Origin: Promethearchaeia archaeon
Lineage (GTDB): Archaea > Asgardarchaeota > Lokiarchaeia > Sigyniarchaeales > SOKP01
Direction of reading: 5' to 3'
Assembly: GCA_029856155.1 (NCBI GenBank)
Contig: JAHQWL010000026.1
Span: 1 to 52,545 of the forward strand
DNA length: 52,545 nt
The notes under the pieces are model-generated. The model saw only the letters and a program-made list of their open reading frames with translations, did not search any database and was not told where the DNA came from. Positions 35,520-44,556 of this stretch are shown here, one piece after another. The position numbers and the translations under genes were made by a program. Every line of letters begins with the position of its first letter. Position 1 is the stretch's first letter.

Positions 35520-35706
35520 TTACCTTTTAACTATTTTTTAATATTTTTTGATTTAACTTAATTTTTAATGTGGAAATTCATTTTTAATATAAGTTATTAT
35601 ACCATAATAAATTCGTTCAAATTCTTTAAATAATTTTATTTTTAAGAAATTGATAAAAATAAAATAAAAATCAATATTTTGAAAATGTAATATAAAATAA
35701 TAAAAT

Positions 35707-37002
35707 TTGATGAAAATGGATAGAAGATTTGAAACGCAAGTTATTGATGATAAAATTTTAGAAAAACTAAATCTTACCAATAGATATAATTTTCTTAATG
35801 AGAATTTGTCTCTTATTCTTACTGAAAAGCAGTTTACCTTCCTTAAAGAAGTCCAAGACTTCTGTCTAAAATTTGAAACAGAAAATAAAATAACACATGG
35901 TCTCGAAGAAGATGTTTATGAATGGTATCCTATTTTTGGAGAACAAGGATATATAACTCGCCAACATACGTTTGAATGCATTGATTTGAATTATAAGGAG
36001 GTTGGAATGGCTATGGATTTTATGAGAATATTGGCACTTGATTTATTTGATCCTCAATTTGCTATGGGAAGTGGGGCGACTGTCATCTGTATTAACCCGA
36101 TATATGATCATCATGAAAATATTCCAGTACGGCTTGAGGCCTTAAAGGAGTTAGTGACTGGAAAAGCCCCGGGATGTTTATTGATTACTGAACCCGAAAG
36201 AGGCTCTGATGCCGTACATATGTTAACTACATGTGAGGAACAAGATGATGGGAGTTTCATCTTAAATGGAACTAAAATTTTTAACACTAATGCTCCAAAA
36301 TCAAAGTGGGCGGTTGCATATGCGACTGCCGAACAAAATAATGGCAATTTGATGGCACAGTTTCTTATCAACACATCTTGGGAAGGATGGAATTGTAAAC
36401 GTGTTGGAATATCATGGGTCCCGAAATTACATTTAGGAAAAGAAAAATTAGAAAACTTGAGAGTACCAAAAGAATACGTACTTGGTGGAATTGGTAAAGG
36501 TAGAGAACACCTTTTTGAAGGATTGGTCCCAGAAAGGATTTCTATTGCTGTCAGAGGTGTAAGTGAATGTTGGGGAGCATTAGCACATGCAATTATTTAT
36601 GCTAATATGAGGAAACAATTTGACAAAGAAATTTTGTTATTTCAAGGAGTTGGATTTACATTGACAGACCTATTGGCCAAAACAACAGCTCTTACTCATG
36701 GTATTTTGAAATTCTGTGAAATCTATGATGAGAAAGTGGAGAAATATGGAAATAAACTGCCAGAAAACATTTCACGTGCATTAGTTGCCTTAGGAAGTCA
36801 ATATAAGTACAATTGTGCTTTACTTTCTAAGAAAGTGTGCTATGAAACTGCTAATTTGATGGGAGGAGCAGGATTGTGTGACAATACATTAATGCAGGAT
36901 TATTTAAATATTTCAAGAATCCAAGAGATAATTGGAGGAAGCAGACAAATTCAGCAATTCATTATGTCAAGAAATTTAAGATATCTCTTTAAAAATCTAT
37001 AA
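35707..37002 (+). CDS. Acyl-CoA dehydrogenase family protein (paralogue 3)
   Basis: This 431-codon member of the cluster has LITEPERGSDAVHML, NGTKIFNTNAPKSKWAVAYA, GIGKGREHLFEGLVPERI and SRIQEIIGGSRQIQQ. The first codon in the frame is TTG 35707, immediately followed by ATG 35710 and ATG 35716, so a Met start at one of the latter is more likely. Compared with paralogues 1 and 2 it is the most divergent in the middle domain (for example WEGWNCKRVGISWVPKL). It is likely a flavin-dependent acyl-CoA oxidoreductase. Confidence 0.85.
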   Translation: MMKMDRRFETQVIDDKILEKLNLTNRYNFLNENLSLILTEKQFTFLKEVQDFCLKFETENKITHGLEEDVYEWYPIFGEQGYITRQHTFECIDLNYKEVGMAMDFMRILALDLFDPQFAMGSGATVICINPIYDHHENIPVRLEALKELVTGKAPGCLLITEPERGSDAVHMLTTCEEQDDGSFILNGTKIFNTNAPKSKWAVAYATAEQNNGNLMAQFLINTSWEGWNCKRVGISWVPKLHLGKEKLENLRVPKEYVLGGIGKGREHLFEGLVPERISIAVRGVSECWGALAHAIIYANMRKQFDKEILLFQGVGFTLTDLLAKTTALTHGILKFCEIYDEKVEKYGNKLPENISRALVALGSQYKYNCALLSKKVCYETANLMGGAGLCDNTLMQDYLNISRIQEIIGGSRQIQQFIMSRNLRYLFKNL

Positions 37003-37065
37003 AGATAAATTAAGATATAAGAAATAAAAGAAAATAAATGTTTTTAATCATATAAGCGGGAGATT

Positions 37066-37275
37066 TTATTCATTCTCTTCTTCTCCCAATAATGCTTCTA
37101 CTTTATTTTCGAGTTCTTCAATTTTTTGTTCAAGTGCTTCAATTTTTTTATTAGTTTCACATGTAGCACATCCATCATCTTCATCACATTGCGGAAGTGT
37201 GTCACAAACTTCTTGAAGTTCATCCATTTCTTCTAATAACTTATCGACTTCTTCTTGTAGTTCATCAATACTCAA
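37066..37275 (-). CDS. Small acidic coiled-coil protein with a central Cys cluster
   Basis: The 69-residue protein begins at TTG 37275, preceded by AGGTG at a good Shine-Dalgarno distance. Two heptad-rich helices (ELQEEVDKLLEEMDELQEV and KKIEALEQKIEELENKVEAL) flank a loop with four cysteines (VCDTLPQCDEDDGCATCET), which may bind a metal or form disulfides. It is a helical-hairpin type of molecule. No family is recognised. Confidence 0.6.
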   Translation of the reverse strand: MSIDELQEEVDKLLEEMDELQEVCDTLPQCDEDDGCATCETNKKIEALEQKIEELENKVEALLGEEENE

Positions 37276-37397
37276 ATTTCACACCTAAATTTTTTTAAGA
37301 TAATAAGGATATAATTATTTAATTTTTTTTGGTTTAAAAACTTAAATTAATATGAGACTATTGTTTTAAATAATTTTCAGAACTGTAATAATAAATA

Positions 37398-38393
37398 ATG
37401 GTTATTCAAAACGATTTTGCAGAAATACTTAAAAATTTAAGCGATAAAAGTACTTTAGATCGAGCAGAATCAATTTCAAATAATTGTATAAGAATTTTAA
37501 AGATTGATAAAGAAATTGGATTAATTGAAGCAGAGGTACAAGGTAATAAATTAATTCCGTATAAGCTTAATTTTAATATTTCTCAGAAAAACCTTCATGA
37601 TATGATATATCATGATTGTCCTGATTATTTAGCACGAAAGAAGCCAAATAACAGATTTTGTAAGCATATTGTGAAATTTTTCTACATTCTAAATAGTCAA
37701 GATTCAGTATTAGCACACAGACTATTAACAGAATTCAATACAAAAATAATTGAACACACTCAGAGTAATAAAATCGATTTATTAGACATTAATCATTTCA
37801 TAAATAAAGATCTAGAAAAGCAACTAACATTTGATTATAAAGGATTTGATTTCTTTTTTGACCTTTCTGAACTAGATGATTCAGCGAGAAAAATCGTAAA
37901 GGATATTTTAGTAGAAGCAAGGAAGTTACCAGCAGCTTTAAGAGGTTTTCACGGAGGGTATGAAGGTGGTCTATTTGATCATATTCTACTGGTTACAAAT
38001 TATGCCTATAAGTTAAGTAAATCCAAAAATTATCAAGTGGATGTTAAAAAAGCAGTTCTAACAGCAATATATCACGATTTTGGTAAAGTTTCGTATTATT
38101 CTTATAAAAAAAAGGACATTACATCAAAGATTACAGTAGCACGCGAAGAATTAGATAAAATTCATGATGAAATTGTAAGGAAGTTTAATTATAAGGGTAG
38201 ACATTACCATGTTGAAGAAGCATTAGCAGTACTTGGAAAAAATAAGCATGTTCTGTTCTATGATGATGAGATGTATAAAGCAATTATATTCCATCATGGT
38301 CAATGGAGTAAATATCATCCAATAGATATGAATGAGCTAGCGAATTTAGTACATGAGGCAGATATGATTGCTAGCCAAAAACATTTTGTATAA
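37398..38393 (+). CDS. HD-domain phosphohydrolase with N-terminal SWIM-like zinc finger
   Basis: The 331-residue protein has, at about residues 72-96, a SWIM-like pattern (HDCPDYLARKKP, then NNRFCKHIVKFFYIL, i.e. C-x14-C-x-H). The C-terminal half is an HD domain: GGYEGGLFDHILLVTNYAY, AIYHDFGKVSYYS with the HD pair, FHHGQWSKY, and ANLVHEADMIA with the final Asp. HD proteins hydrolyse phosphoester bonds of nucleotides or nucleic acids. SWIM fingers bind nucleic acids or proteins, so a nucleic-acid substrate is plausible. It is convergent with the permuted GTPase gene, 48 bp apart. Confidence 0.75.
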   Translation: MVIQNDFAEILKNLSDKSTLDRAESISNNCIRILKIDKEIGLIEAEVQGNKLIPYKLNFNISQKNLHDMIYHDCPDYLARKKPNNRFCKHIVKFFYILNSQDSVLAHRLLTEFNTKIIEHTQSNKIDLLDINHFINKDLEKQLTFDYKGFDFFFDLSELDDSARKIVKDILVEARKLPAALRGFHGGYEGGLFDHILLVTNYAYKLSKSKNYQVDVKKAVLTAIYHDFGKVSYYSYKKKDITSKITVAREELDKIHDEIVRKFNYKGRHYHVEEALAVLGKNKHVLFYDDEMYKAIIFHHGQWSKYHPIDMNELANLVHEADMIASQKHFV

Positions 38394-38441
38394 TCCTATT
38401 ATACTCAGAAAGGAGAAATTTTGAGAATTTAATAAAAATTC

Positions 38442-39110
38442 TTAAGTTTCTTTTAATGTTTCTATAATCTCAGATATTTCTTCACTCTTACGATATTTTT
38501 TGACTAATTTTTTATAACTTTTAATTGATTTTTTAATTAGTTCCAGAGTTTCATCTGGGAGATCATCTTCGTGAATTTCAAGATCCTGTATCATAAAGTC
38601 TAAACCAATAGTTAATTTATAATCTTGTTCAAAGCTTTTTTTAGTAAATGTTCTTATTAGTGAAGATTTCCCAACTGCAGCGGCCCCGGCAAGTAAAATC
38701 TTAAACCTAAAATGGTTAGAATCTATGATTTCTCCAAGTCTAGGCTTAAAATCGAGTAAAGCTGTAATGGTCAATCTGTAAAATAATTTTTCCACATTTA
38801 TATTTTCTGAAGCAGAAGTTTCGATATATTCAAATAAGTAATATTGATTTACTTTTTGAATGATTTTTTCTCTAGGTATGGTTTCTCCAATATCTTGTTT
38901 TAGATCGTTCTTATTACCAATTAAAAAAATAGGTATATTACCGGAAATGTCTCTGATTTCATTGAAATATTCATCTATTTTATTAAATGTATCAGGGCGA
39001 CTTAAATCAAAAACCAGACCCAATGCAGCAACACCTTTGAAAAAGTCAGTTTTAAAAAAATCAAATCGTTCTTGTCCTCCCGTATCCCATAGTGATAATG
39101 TGATTTTCAT
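38442..39110 (-). CDS. Circularly permuted Ras-like small GTPase (G3-G4-G5-G1-G2)
   Basis: The 222-residue protein begins with the third G motif: LSLWDTGGQERF (residues 5-16). It continues with G4 LIGNKNDL (63-70) and G5 YIETSAS (95-101). After a linker (118-134) comes the P-loop, KILLAGAAAVGKSSLI with GAAAVGKS at 142-149, switch I with T167 in KLTIGLDF, and strand beta2 (DFMIQDLEIH). Normally this order is G1-G2-G3-G4-G5. The break lies between beta2 and beta3, and every motif is intact. A Lys/Glu-rich helical tail (186-222) is extra. A TAG 18 bases before ATG 39110 excludes a longer N-terminus in frame. It follows a methyltransferase gene by 25 bp. Confidence 0.85.
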   Translation of the reverse strand: MKITLSLWDTGGQERFDFFKTDFFKGVAALGLVFDLSRPDTFNKIDEYFNEIRDISGNIPIFLIGNKNDLKQDIGETIPREKIIQKVNQYYLFEYIETSASENINVEKLFYRLTITALLDFKPRLGEIIDSNHFRFKILLAGAAAVGKSSLIRTFTKKSFEQDYKLTIGLDFMIQDLEIHEDDLPDETLELIKKSIKSYKKLVKKYRKSEEISEIIETLKET

Positions 39111-39135
39111 TTTGGTATTAGCCCTCTACTCATTT

Positions 39136-39840
39136 TTATGGTTCCCAAATACCGATATATTCATCAGAAATATTGTAAATTTTATTAAATCCCATTTTTT
39201 TATATAAATCTTTAAGGCTCTGTTTGCTATAATTCCACTGCGATCTTTTTTGGTATGAATTAATACCATCATTGTCTAAAAAGAAGAAATCAACCATTTT
39301 GAATAAAGTTTTCGGCAGATGTTTACCTAAATATATAACGACCTTTAAAATCTTATCTCGGGCAGAAATCTCTTTAGGTTTAACTGTATAAGGTTCACAA
39401 ATTATAATTTTATGTGCGATATTTTTAGCTATATTAATTAAATCAAAATGTTTTGGGTATATATGATGCAAGATATCACTAATAACAATGACATCTTTCT
39501 TCTCCCCCTGATAGTACTTAAAATCAAATATGTTTTTTTGATGTAATATAATTTTCTTTAAAATAATATTTCTCAGTTTAAGTTCCTTATTTTTTATTCG
39601 TTTTAAAAATCGATGATTTAAATCTACACCCTCATATTCTATCATGGGATGTAGAAAACGCATTAAATATCCGGTACCACACGGTAAATCTAAAACTCTT
39701 TTTGGACCCTTTCCAACTAGTAAAGCAATTGTGAGAAATTTTGTATCTTGATTGTATAATCTCCTAGTAATTGCATTATAGAGCCACCCACTACGGTATA
39801 ATAAACTTCTAAAACGGGGGATTTCCATTTGTTTTTGCAT
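39136..39840 (-). CDS. Class I SAM-dependent methyltransferase
   Basis: This 234-residue protein has motif I VLDLPCGTGYLMRF, the acidic end of strand 2 (YEGVDLNHRF), and motif IV/post-II VIVISDILHHIYP. The C-terminal part is hydrophobic and basic (LKVVIYLGKHLPKTLFKMVD), suggesting that it sits near a membrane or acts on a lipid-like or small hydrophobic substrate. Substrate unknown. It lies directly upstream of the permuted GTPase (25 bp) and 32 bp downstream of the DUF4139-like gene, all on one strand, so the three probably form an operon. Confidence 0.8.
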   Translation of the reverse strand: MQKQMEIPRFRSLLYRSGWLYNAITRRLYNQDTKFLTIALLVGKGPKRVLDLPCGTGYLMRFLHPMIEYEGVDLNHRFLKRIKNKELKLRNIILKKIILHQKNIFDFKYYQGEKKDVIVISDILHHIYPKHFDLINIAKNIAHKIIICEPYTVKPKEISARDKILKVVIYLGKHLPKTLFKMVDFFFLDNDGINSYQKRSQWNYSKQSLKDLYKKMGFNKIYNISDEYIGIWEP

Positions 39841-39872
39841 AATAAAATAAATAGAATTAATTTTTGTTGGAA

Positions 39873-41924
39873 TTAAGGGAGAGAGAGAGAATTCATTTTT
39901 TCCTCAATTGTTTTATTTAAATCTTTAACCTTCTTGTCTAATAACTTAAGTTCTTTATGAATTTCCTCAAATCTACTTTCCTGATCATTTAATTTTTTTA
40001 TGTATCTCTCCTTTAGTGAAATTGATTGACTATCATCGCCTAAAACAGAGATATTCTCTCGTAAACGAGATTGTTCATCAGTCATATTATTTCTCTCTTC
40101 GTCTAATTTTTCTTGTTTAGATCTTAAATCATTTAAAGTTTGAATTAATTCTGCGATTTCTTTTAAACGATTTTCTAGAACTGATTCGATAAATTTCTTT
40201 TTGACGTAAAAACCTACTCTTTTTAATAAATCCTCTTTACTATAATTCCATAAATATATGCTTGAATAATTTTCTCTTTGTTCTTTTATTTTAAAAACAA
40301 TTGCATCCTTTGGTTTTAAAGTGATTTTGAATCGCCAGTAATTAGCAGTTTCTTCTGGCTCTATAGGTTTCTCTATAATCTTGTATTCATAAGTTTTTGG
40401 ATGATCAAGGTAAAGCTCCTTTTCTTCATCAGTTTTATTTTTAATTTTATAGGTGGTCATTAAATTTGTAAAATAATATTCATAAGAGTACCCACTTTTA
40501 AAGGTAACTTTATGTATACTTAAATTCTCAGATTTCTGTTCATGATTAATTATTATAGCCTGTTCTACAGCAAAATTTAATAATCTCGTATCATCTTTAT
40601 TCAAAAAAGGGATAATAGCTTCGCCAGCAAGATTATCATCATAAATAATTGTTACTGGCCCTCTTTCTAGTGTAAGATTAGTGTTGTTTGTAATTTCCAG
40701 GCAAGCATTAGGGTTTTGATCATTTTCATTTTTGTTATAGAGTAAAATTCTCTTTGCTTTAATCGATTCAGTAAGTATTGGAACTAAAGCAGATTGCATT
40801 CGTTTAATTGTTACTGGGTTCGAAATATTATATTCAAATAATTCTCCCAAATCTTTTGTTTGAGTTTTGACTTGAGATTTCACCTTATCATAAACCTCTG
40901 TATCAGACATAATACCTTGCATACGCCCAAATCCACCAGCTCCACCGGGAGCAGGAGGTGGGCGAACTCCTATAGTTGAGGCTATAGCTCTTTTCTTCAT
41001 TGCCTTTGGTTTTGCTTCCATTTCTGCCATAGCAAAATCCTCAAATTTTTCCATTTCCAATCCTTCTTCAATTTCTGTGGGCCTAGCGCTTAAAACTTTC
41101 GGTGGTTGAATTATTGGTCGTTGGATGAAAATAGGTCGATAAAATTCATAAATGAATGAAACTGGCATACCAGCTACTAAAGATAATTCAATATCGTCCC
41201 AATCTTGATTAGTGGTATTTTCAATAAGACTCCACCCCGAAAGTAAGCATTTTTGCTCTAAAGCTTGTTGTTTGCTCATAATTAAACGGTAAGAAGTTTT
41301 CCAGATAGGACTTTCACGAATATACGACACGAAAATGTTTCTTTCAACTTCATCTTCTCCTCCAGACTCACAATTTATTATTATTTTTTTAGCATCTTTC
41401 TTCTTTCCAGCTATAACTGTATCCAAGAAGAATTTCAAATCCTTTTTGATTTCTTCATTTATAATTTCTAAAGAACGAATTTCTGTGAAGTTATATTTAG
41501 TTATTGTACCATCATCTTGATGCAGTATTAATAATTTTTCAGTAATCTTCTCATCTTTAGTCAATTTTTCTGTATATTCGATTCCCATTATTTTCCCCGA
41601 AATTTTCTTTGCACCCCCTACGATTAAAAAAACGTCAGCTCCTTTTATTTGCGTTACTAGGGAAGAAAAAGAATCTCTATCAGGAATGTTTAACATTATG
41701 GATTTTAGTAATTGGTCAGTATCTAATGCTGCATCGTAAGAAATCGAGGATATATACCCTTTCTTGCTTGTATCTAAAACAAAAAGTGATTTTAATACAT
41801 CATTCATCTCATCAATCTTAAACTCAATTTCAAATTTTCCTGAGCTCTTTAAGGTACCCTCAAGAATGTAATAAGATACTCCGTGCTTAAATATAATTAC
41901 TCTTTTTACTTTTAATTTTGACAT
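39873..41924 (-). CDS. DUF4139-like protein with C-terminal coiled coil
   Basis: The 683-residue protein starts with a beta-rich domain (KVKRVIIFKHGVSYYILEG). It contains the DUF4139/MuiA-type core: SPIWKTSYRLIM, LSGWSLIENTTNQDWDDIEL, SLVAGMPVSFIYEFYRPIF, and later strands such as ETANYWRFKITLKPKDAIVF. A low-complexity Pro/Gly insert (PPPAPGGAGGFGRMQG) sits in the middle. The last 110 residues form a coiled coil (KLDEERNNMTDEQSRLREN). It is cytoplasmic by sequence. The family function is unknown. It is the first gene of the unit that continues with the methyltransferase and permuted GTPase. Confidence 0.7.
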   Translation of the reverse strand: MSKLKVKRVIIFKHGVSYYILEGTLKSSGKFEIEFKIDEMNDVLKSLFVLDTSKKGYISSISYDAALDTDQLLKSIMLNIPDRDSFSSLVTQIKGADVFLIVGGAKKISGKIMGIEYTEKLTKDEKITEKLLILHQDDGTITKYNFTEIRSLEIINEEIKKDLKFFLDTVIAGKKKDAKKIIINCESGGEDEVERNIFVSYIRESPIWKTSYRLIMSKQQALEQKCLLSGWSLIENTTNQDWDDIELSLVAGMPVSFIYEFYRPIFIQRPIIQPPKVLSARPTEIEEGLEMEKFEDFAMAEMEAKPKAMKKRAIASTIGVRPPPAPGGAGGFGRMQGIMSDTEVYDKVKSQVKTQTKDLGELFEYNISNPVTIKRMQSALVPILTESIKAKRILLYNKNENDQNPNACLEITNNTNLTLERGPVTIIYDDNLAGEAIIPFLNKDDTRLLNFAVEQAIIINHEQKSENLSIHKVTFKSGYSYEYYFTNLMTTYKIKNKTDEEKELYLDHPKTYEYKIIEKPIEPEETANYWRFKITLKPKDAIVFKIKEQRENYSSIYLWNYSKEDLLKRVGFYVKKKFIESVLENRLKEIAELIQTLNDLRSKQEKLDEERNNMTDEQSRLRENISVLGDDSQSISLKERYIKKLNDQESRFEEIHKELKLLDKKVKDLNKTIEEKMNSLSLP

Positions 41925-42044
41925 AAAATTATTATAACTTATTTAAAATTTAAATTTTAATGATTTTAAAAAAAAATTCTATTTGATAATATTTTGGATG
42001 AAATAAGATGCTATTACAAAAGTAAGATTTCTTTTAATAAATCA

Positions 42045-42551
42045 TTACATATTTCTTACTAGAATCTCTAGAATGCCCTCCTCTAAAGTGGAAGACCACT
42101 TCGGATTTTCTACTATGACTCCAATATAATCACCAGCATCATTAAAGAAATAGAAAGTGGGAATTGCTTTTAAATCAAACTTTGGATCACTTGCTTCTGG
42201 TGGTGACCGTTTTTTGTGCCAAATCGTCTCTCCTGGTTTATGTAATGCGTTCACCATTATACCATATAAAATTTTTAAGTCAACATCTTTAGTATTGATA
42301 TCTTTTACTATTTTTATCATTCTAGGTATATTTTTCGTACAATCAGGACACCAATCAGCACCTAAAGCAACAATTTTTAATTTTTCTCTCTTACTTTTAA
42401 GAAATTGCTTAATTTTCTCAAGGAACTCTGATTTTGGTTCGTAAGTTTCATAGACTTTATTAATTTTTTCCCCATAAATTTTTAAATATTCCTCAGGGGT
42501 CATTGTTGGAGAGATTAGATCAGTCCACTTTAAATCACTTATTGAATTCAT
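42045..42551 (-). CDS. Thioredoxin-like protein
   Basis: This 168-residue protein has a thioredoxin fold with active site ALGADWCPDCTKNIP (C-P-D-C) and the cis-Pro strand LKAIPTFYFFNDAG. About 65 residues of helical sequence precede the fold, and an insertion with HKPGETIWHKKRSPPE lies between the active site and the cis-Pro. It is probably a cytoplasmic disulfide reductase or redox adaptor. It lies divergent from the AOR-family gene and is not obviously linked to it. Confidence 0.8.
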   Translation of the reverse strand: MNSISDLKWTDLISPTMTPEEYLKIYGEKINKVYETYEPKSEFLEKIKQFLKSKREKLKIVALGADWCPDCTKNIPRMIKIVKDINTKDVDLKILYGIMVNALHKPGETIWHKKRSPPEASDPKFDLKAIPTFYFFNDAGDYIGVIVENPKWSSTLEEGILEILVRNM

Positions 42552-42720
42552 ATTTATTATTGAAATTACTTGTTTTAAAAAAATTATTTTAATAATTCAT
42601 AAAACTCAACTTATTAAAGTTTAATTAAGAAAAATAAATGATATGAAAAAAAAATGAATTTTTAATTCCAAAATAGATTTTCTAAAAGATACAAATTGGT
42701 GCTTTCAAATTTTATATTCT

Positions 42721-44553
42721 TTAAGAGATAAGATATTAAAAATTAATCTTACAAATAAAGAAATTTCTATTCAGCCTTTAAATGAAGAAATCGCTAAGGA
42801 TTTCTTAGGTGGAGCTGGTTATGCTTGTCGTTATCTATATGATAAGTTAGAACGAGATACAGATCCTCTTTCTCCAGAGAATATTCTAATGATAATGACA
42901 GGTCCGTTAAATGGAACTTTTGCTCCGAATACGGGTAGATGGGTTGTATGTTCTAAATCACCATTAACAGGAATTTGGGGGGAATCTAATTGTGGAAGTT
43001 GGTTTGGAGCTGAAGTGAAGAAAGCTGGATATGATGGTATTGAAATTATTGGGGTTTCAGAAAAGCCCGTTTATATTGAAATAAATGATAACGATGTTCA
43101 AATTAAAAATGCGGATTTCATTTGGGGAAAGGGAACATTTCATACTACTAAAAAGCTTAAGGAAGTTTTTGAAGTCAATAAAGCGAAGGTGGCATGTATA
43201 GGAATAGCAGGTGAGAACCTTATAAAATATGCAAATATAATTTCTGAACAAAGAGCTGCAGGTAGAACGGGTATGGGGGCTGTTTTCGGTTCAAAAAAGC
43301 TAAAAGCTATCATTGCTAAAGGTTCTAACTTAGAACTCAACGTAGCAGCAAAGGAAAAATTAGATAATGCTATAAAGATCGCGAGGAATTACGTGAAATC
43401 GTCATTCGCGACTAAAATGCTTGGTAAGTTCGGAACTGCTGCCGCTCTTGATATGTATAATGAGACAAGTGAATTACCAATAAGATATCATACACAACCT
43501 AAATGGGTAAAAGCAAGAAATATATCAGGGGTAAAAATGGCAGAGACTATATTAGTAAAACAAGCATTTTGCCATTCTTGTGTAATAGGATGTGGAAGAA
43601 TTATTGAAATAAAAGACGGAAAATACAAAACAGAACAAGTTAAAGGTCCTGAATATGAAACAATTTGCGGATTTGGCAGTTTAATCTTAAATGATGATTT
43701 AAAATCGATTGCTTATATTAATAAAAAGTGCAATGACTTCGGAATTGATACAATCAGTACGAGTGGAGTTATTGCTTGTCTAATTTATCATTATAACTTG
43801 AATAATATAAATTCAAAAGATCTAGATGGTTTAGATCCTGAATGGGGAGAAATGGAAATAGTTGAGCAATTATTAGAAAAAATTGTTATTAGAGAAGGAA
43901 TTGGTAATGTCCTTGCTGAAGGTTCTAATTATTTTGCTGAAAAATTTAAAATAAATAAAGAGGAAATTGCCGCAGTAGATAATTTGGAAGTTACTTATCA
44001 TGATAGTCGTTCTAACTATGGAATGTCAATTGCTTATGGGATAGGACCCCGTGGTCCCTCCCATAATGCATGTGATGCTTATTATATATTAATGGGTATT
44101 CCGTTAGATGAATTAAGTATTAAGCAAATTGACACATATAAGGACGATATGGAAATGGCAGAGTGCTGTTCTTTACTAATGGACTATAGAGCATTGTATA
44201 GCTCGATGATTATGTGCTCTTTTTGTAATCCTTTACCTTCTCAAAATGCAGATATAATTAAATATGCAACTGGATTAAATTTTGGACTAAAAGAAGTAAA
44301 ATTATATGGTGAAAGAATTGCGAATATGAAAAGAATTTTCAATGTTAAAATGGGATTAACCCCTTTAGATGATAGAATACCTCAGATTTTATTAAAACCA
44401 TTTGAAAGTGGAGGGTCAGCAGGAAGATCTCCAAATTTTACCAAATTAAAAGAATTATACTATAAATATCGTGATTGGGATCCTATAACTGGAATACCTA
44501 GCATAAAGAAATTAAAATCTTTAAATTTTGATCAAAAATTTTATAGAAGTTAG
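42721..44553 (+). CDS. Aldehyde:ferredoxin oxidoreductase family protein, start codon unclear
   Basis: From ATG 42889 the protein has FAPNTGRWVVCSKSP, the pterin-binding RAAGRTGMGAVFGSKKLKAI, the [4Fe-4S] motif C-x2-C-x3-C in FCHSCVIGCGRI with the fourth Cys in MCSFCNP, and GPRGPSHNACDAYY. This is a tungsten-pterin AOR family enzyme oxidising an aldehyde or a related substrate. The family N-terminus is clearly encoded further upstream in frame (DKILKINLTNKEISIQPL, FLGGAGYACRYLYDKL), but that stretch, open from 42658, contains no ATG, GTG or TTG. The true start is therefore unusual, mutated, or hidden by a frameshift. The coordinates given start at the homologous extension. The enzyme type is firm. 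Confidence 0.88.
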   Translation, partial: LRDKILKINLTNKEISIQPLNEEIAKDFLGGAGYACRYLYDKLERDTDPLSPENILMIMTGPLNGTFAPNTGRWVVCSKSPLTGIWGESNCGSWFGAEVKKAGYDGIEIIGVSEKPVYIEINDNDVQIKNADFIWGKGTFHTTKKLKEVFEVNKAKVACIGIAGENLIKYANIISEQRAAGRTGMGAVFGSKKLKAIIAKGSNLELNVAAKEKLDNAIKIARNYVKSSFATKMLGKFGTAAALDMYNETSELPIRYHTQPKWVKARNISGVKMAETILVKQAFCHSCVIGCGRIIEIKDGKYKTEQVKGPEYETICGFGSLILNDDLKSIAYINKKCNDFGIDTISTSGVIACLIYHYNLNNINSKDLDGLDPEWGEMEIVEQLLEKIVIREGIGNVLAEGSNYFAEKFKINKEEIAAVDNLEVTYHDSRSNYGMSIAYGIGPRGPSHNACDAYYILMGIPLDELSIKQIDTYKDDMEMAECCSLLMDYRALYSSMIMCSFCNPLPSQNADIIKYATGLNFGLKEVKLYGERIANMKRIFNVKMGLTPLDDRIPQILLKPFESGGSAGRSPNFTKLKELYYKYRDWDPITGIPSIKKLKSLNFDQKFYRS

Positions 44554-44556
44554 TTT

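Noticed and set aside
38442..39110. Reading the GTPase as a truncated fragment
   Set aside because: Both halves are complete and every G motif is present once. A truncated gene would lack motifs instead of having them rotated.
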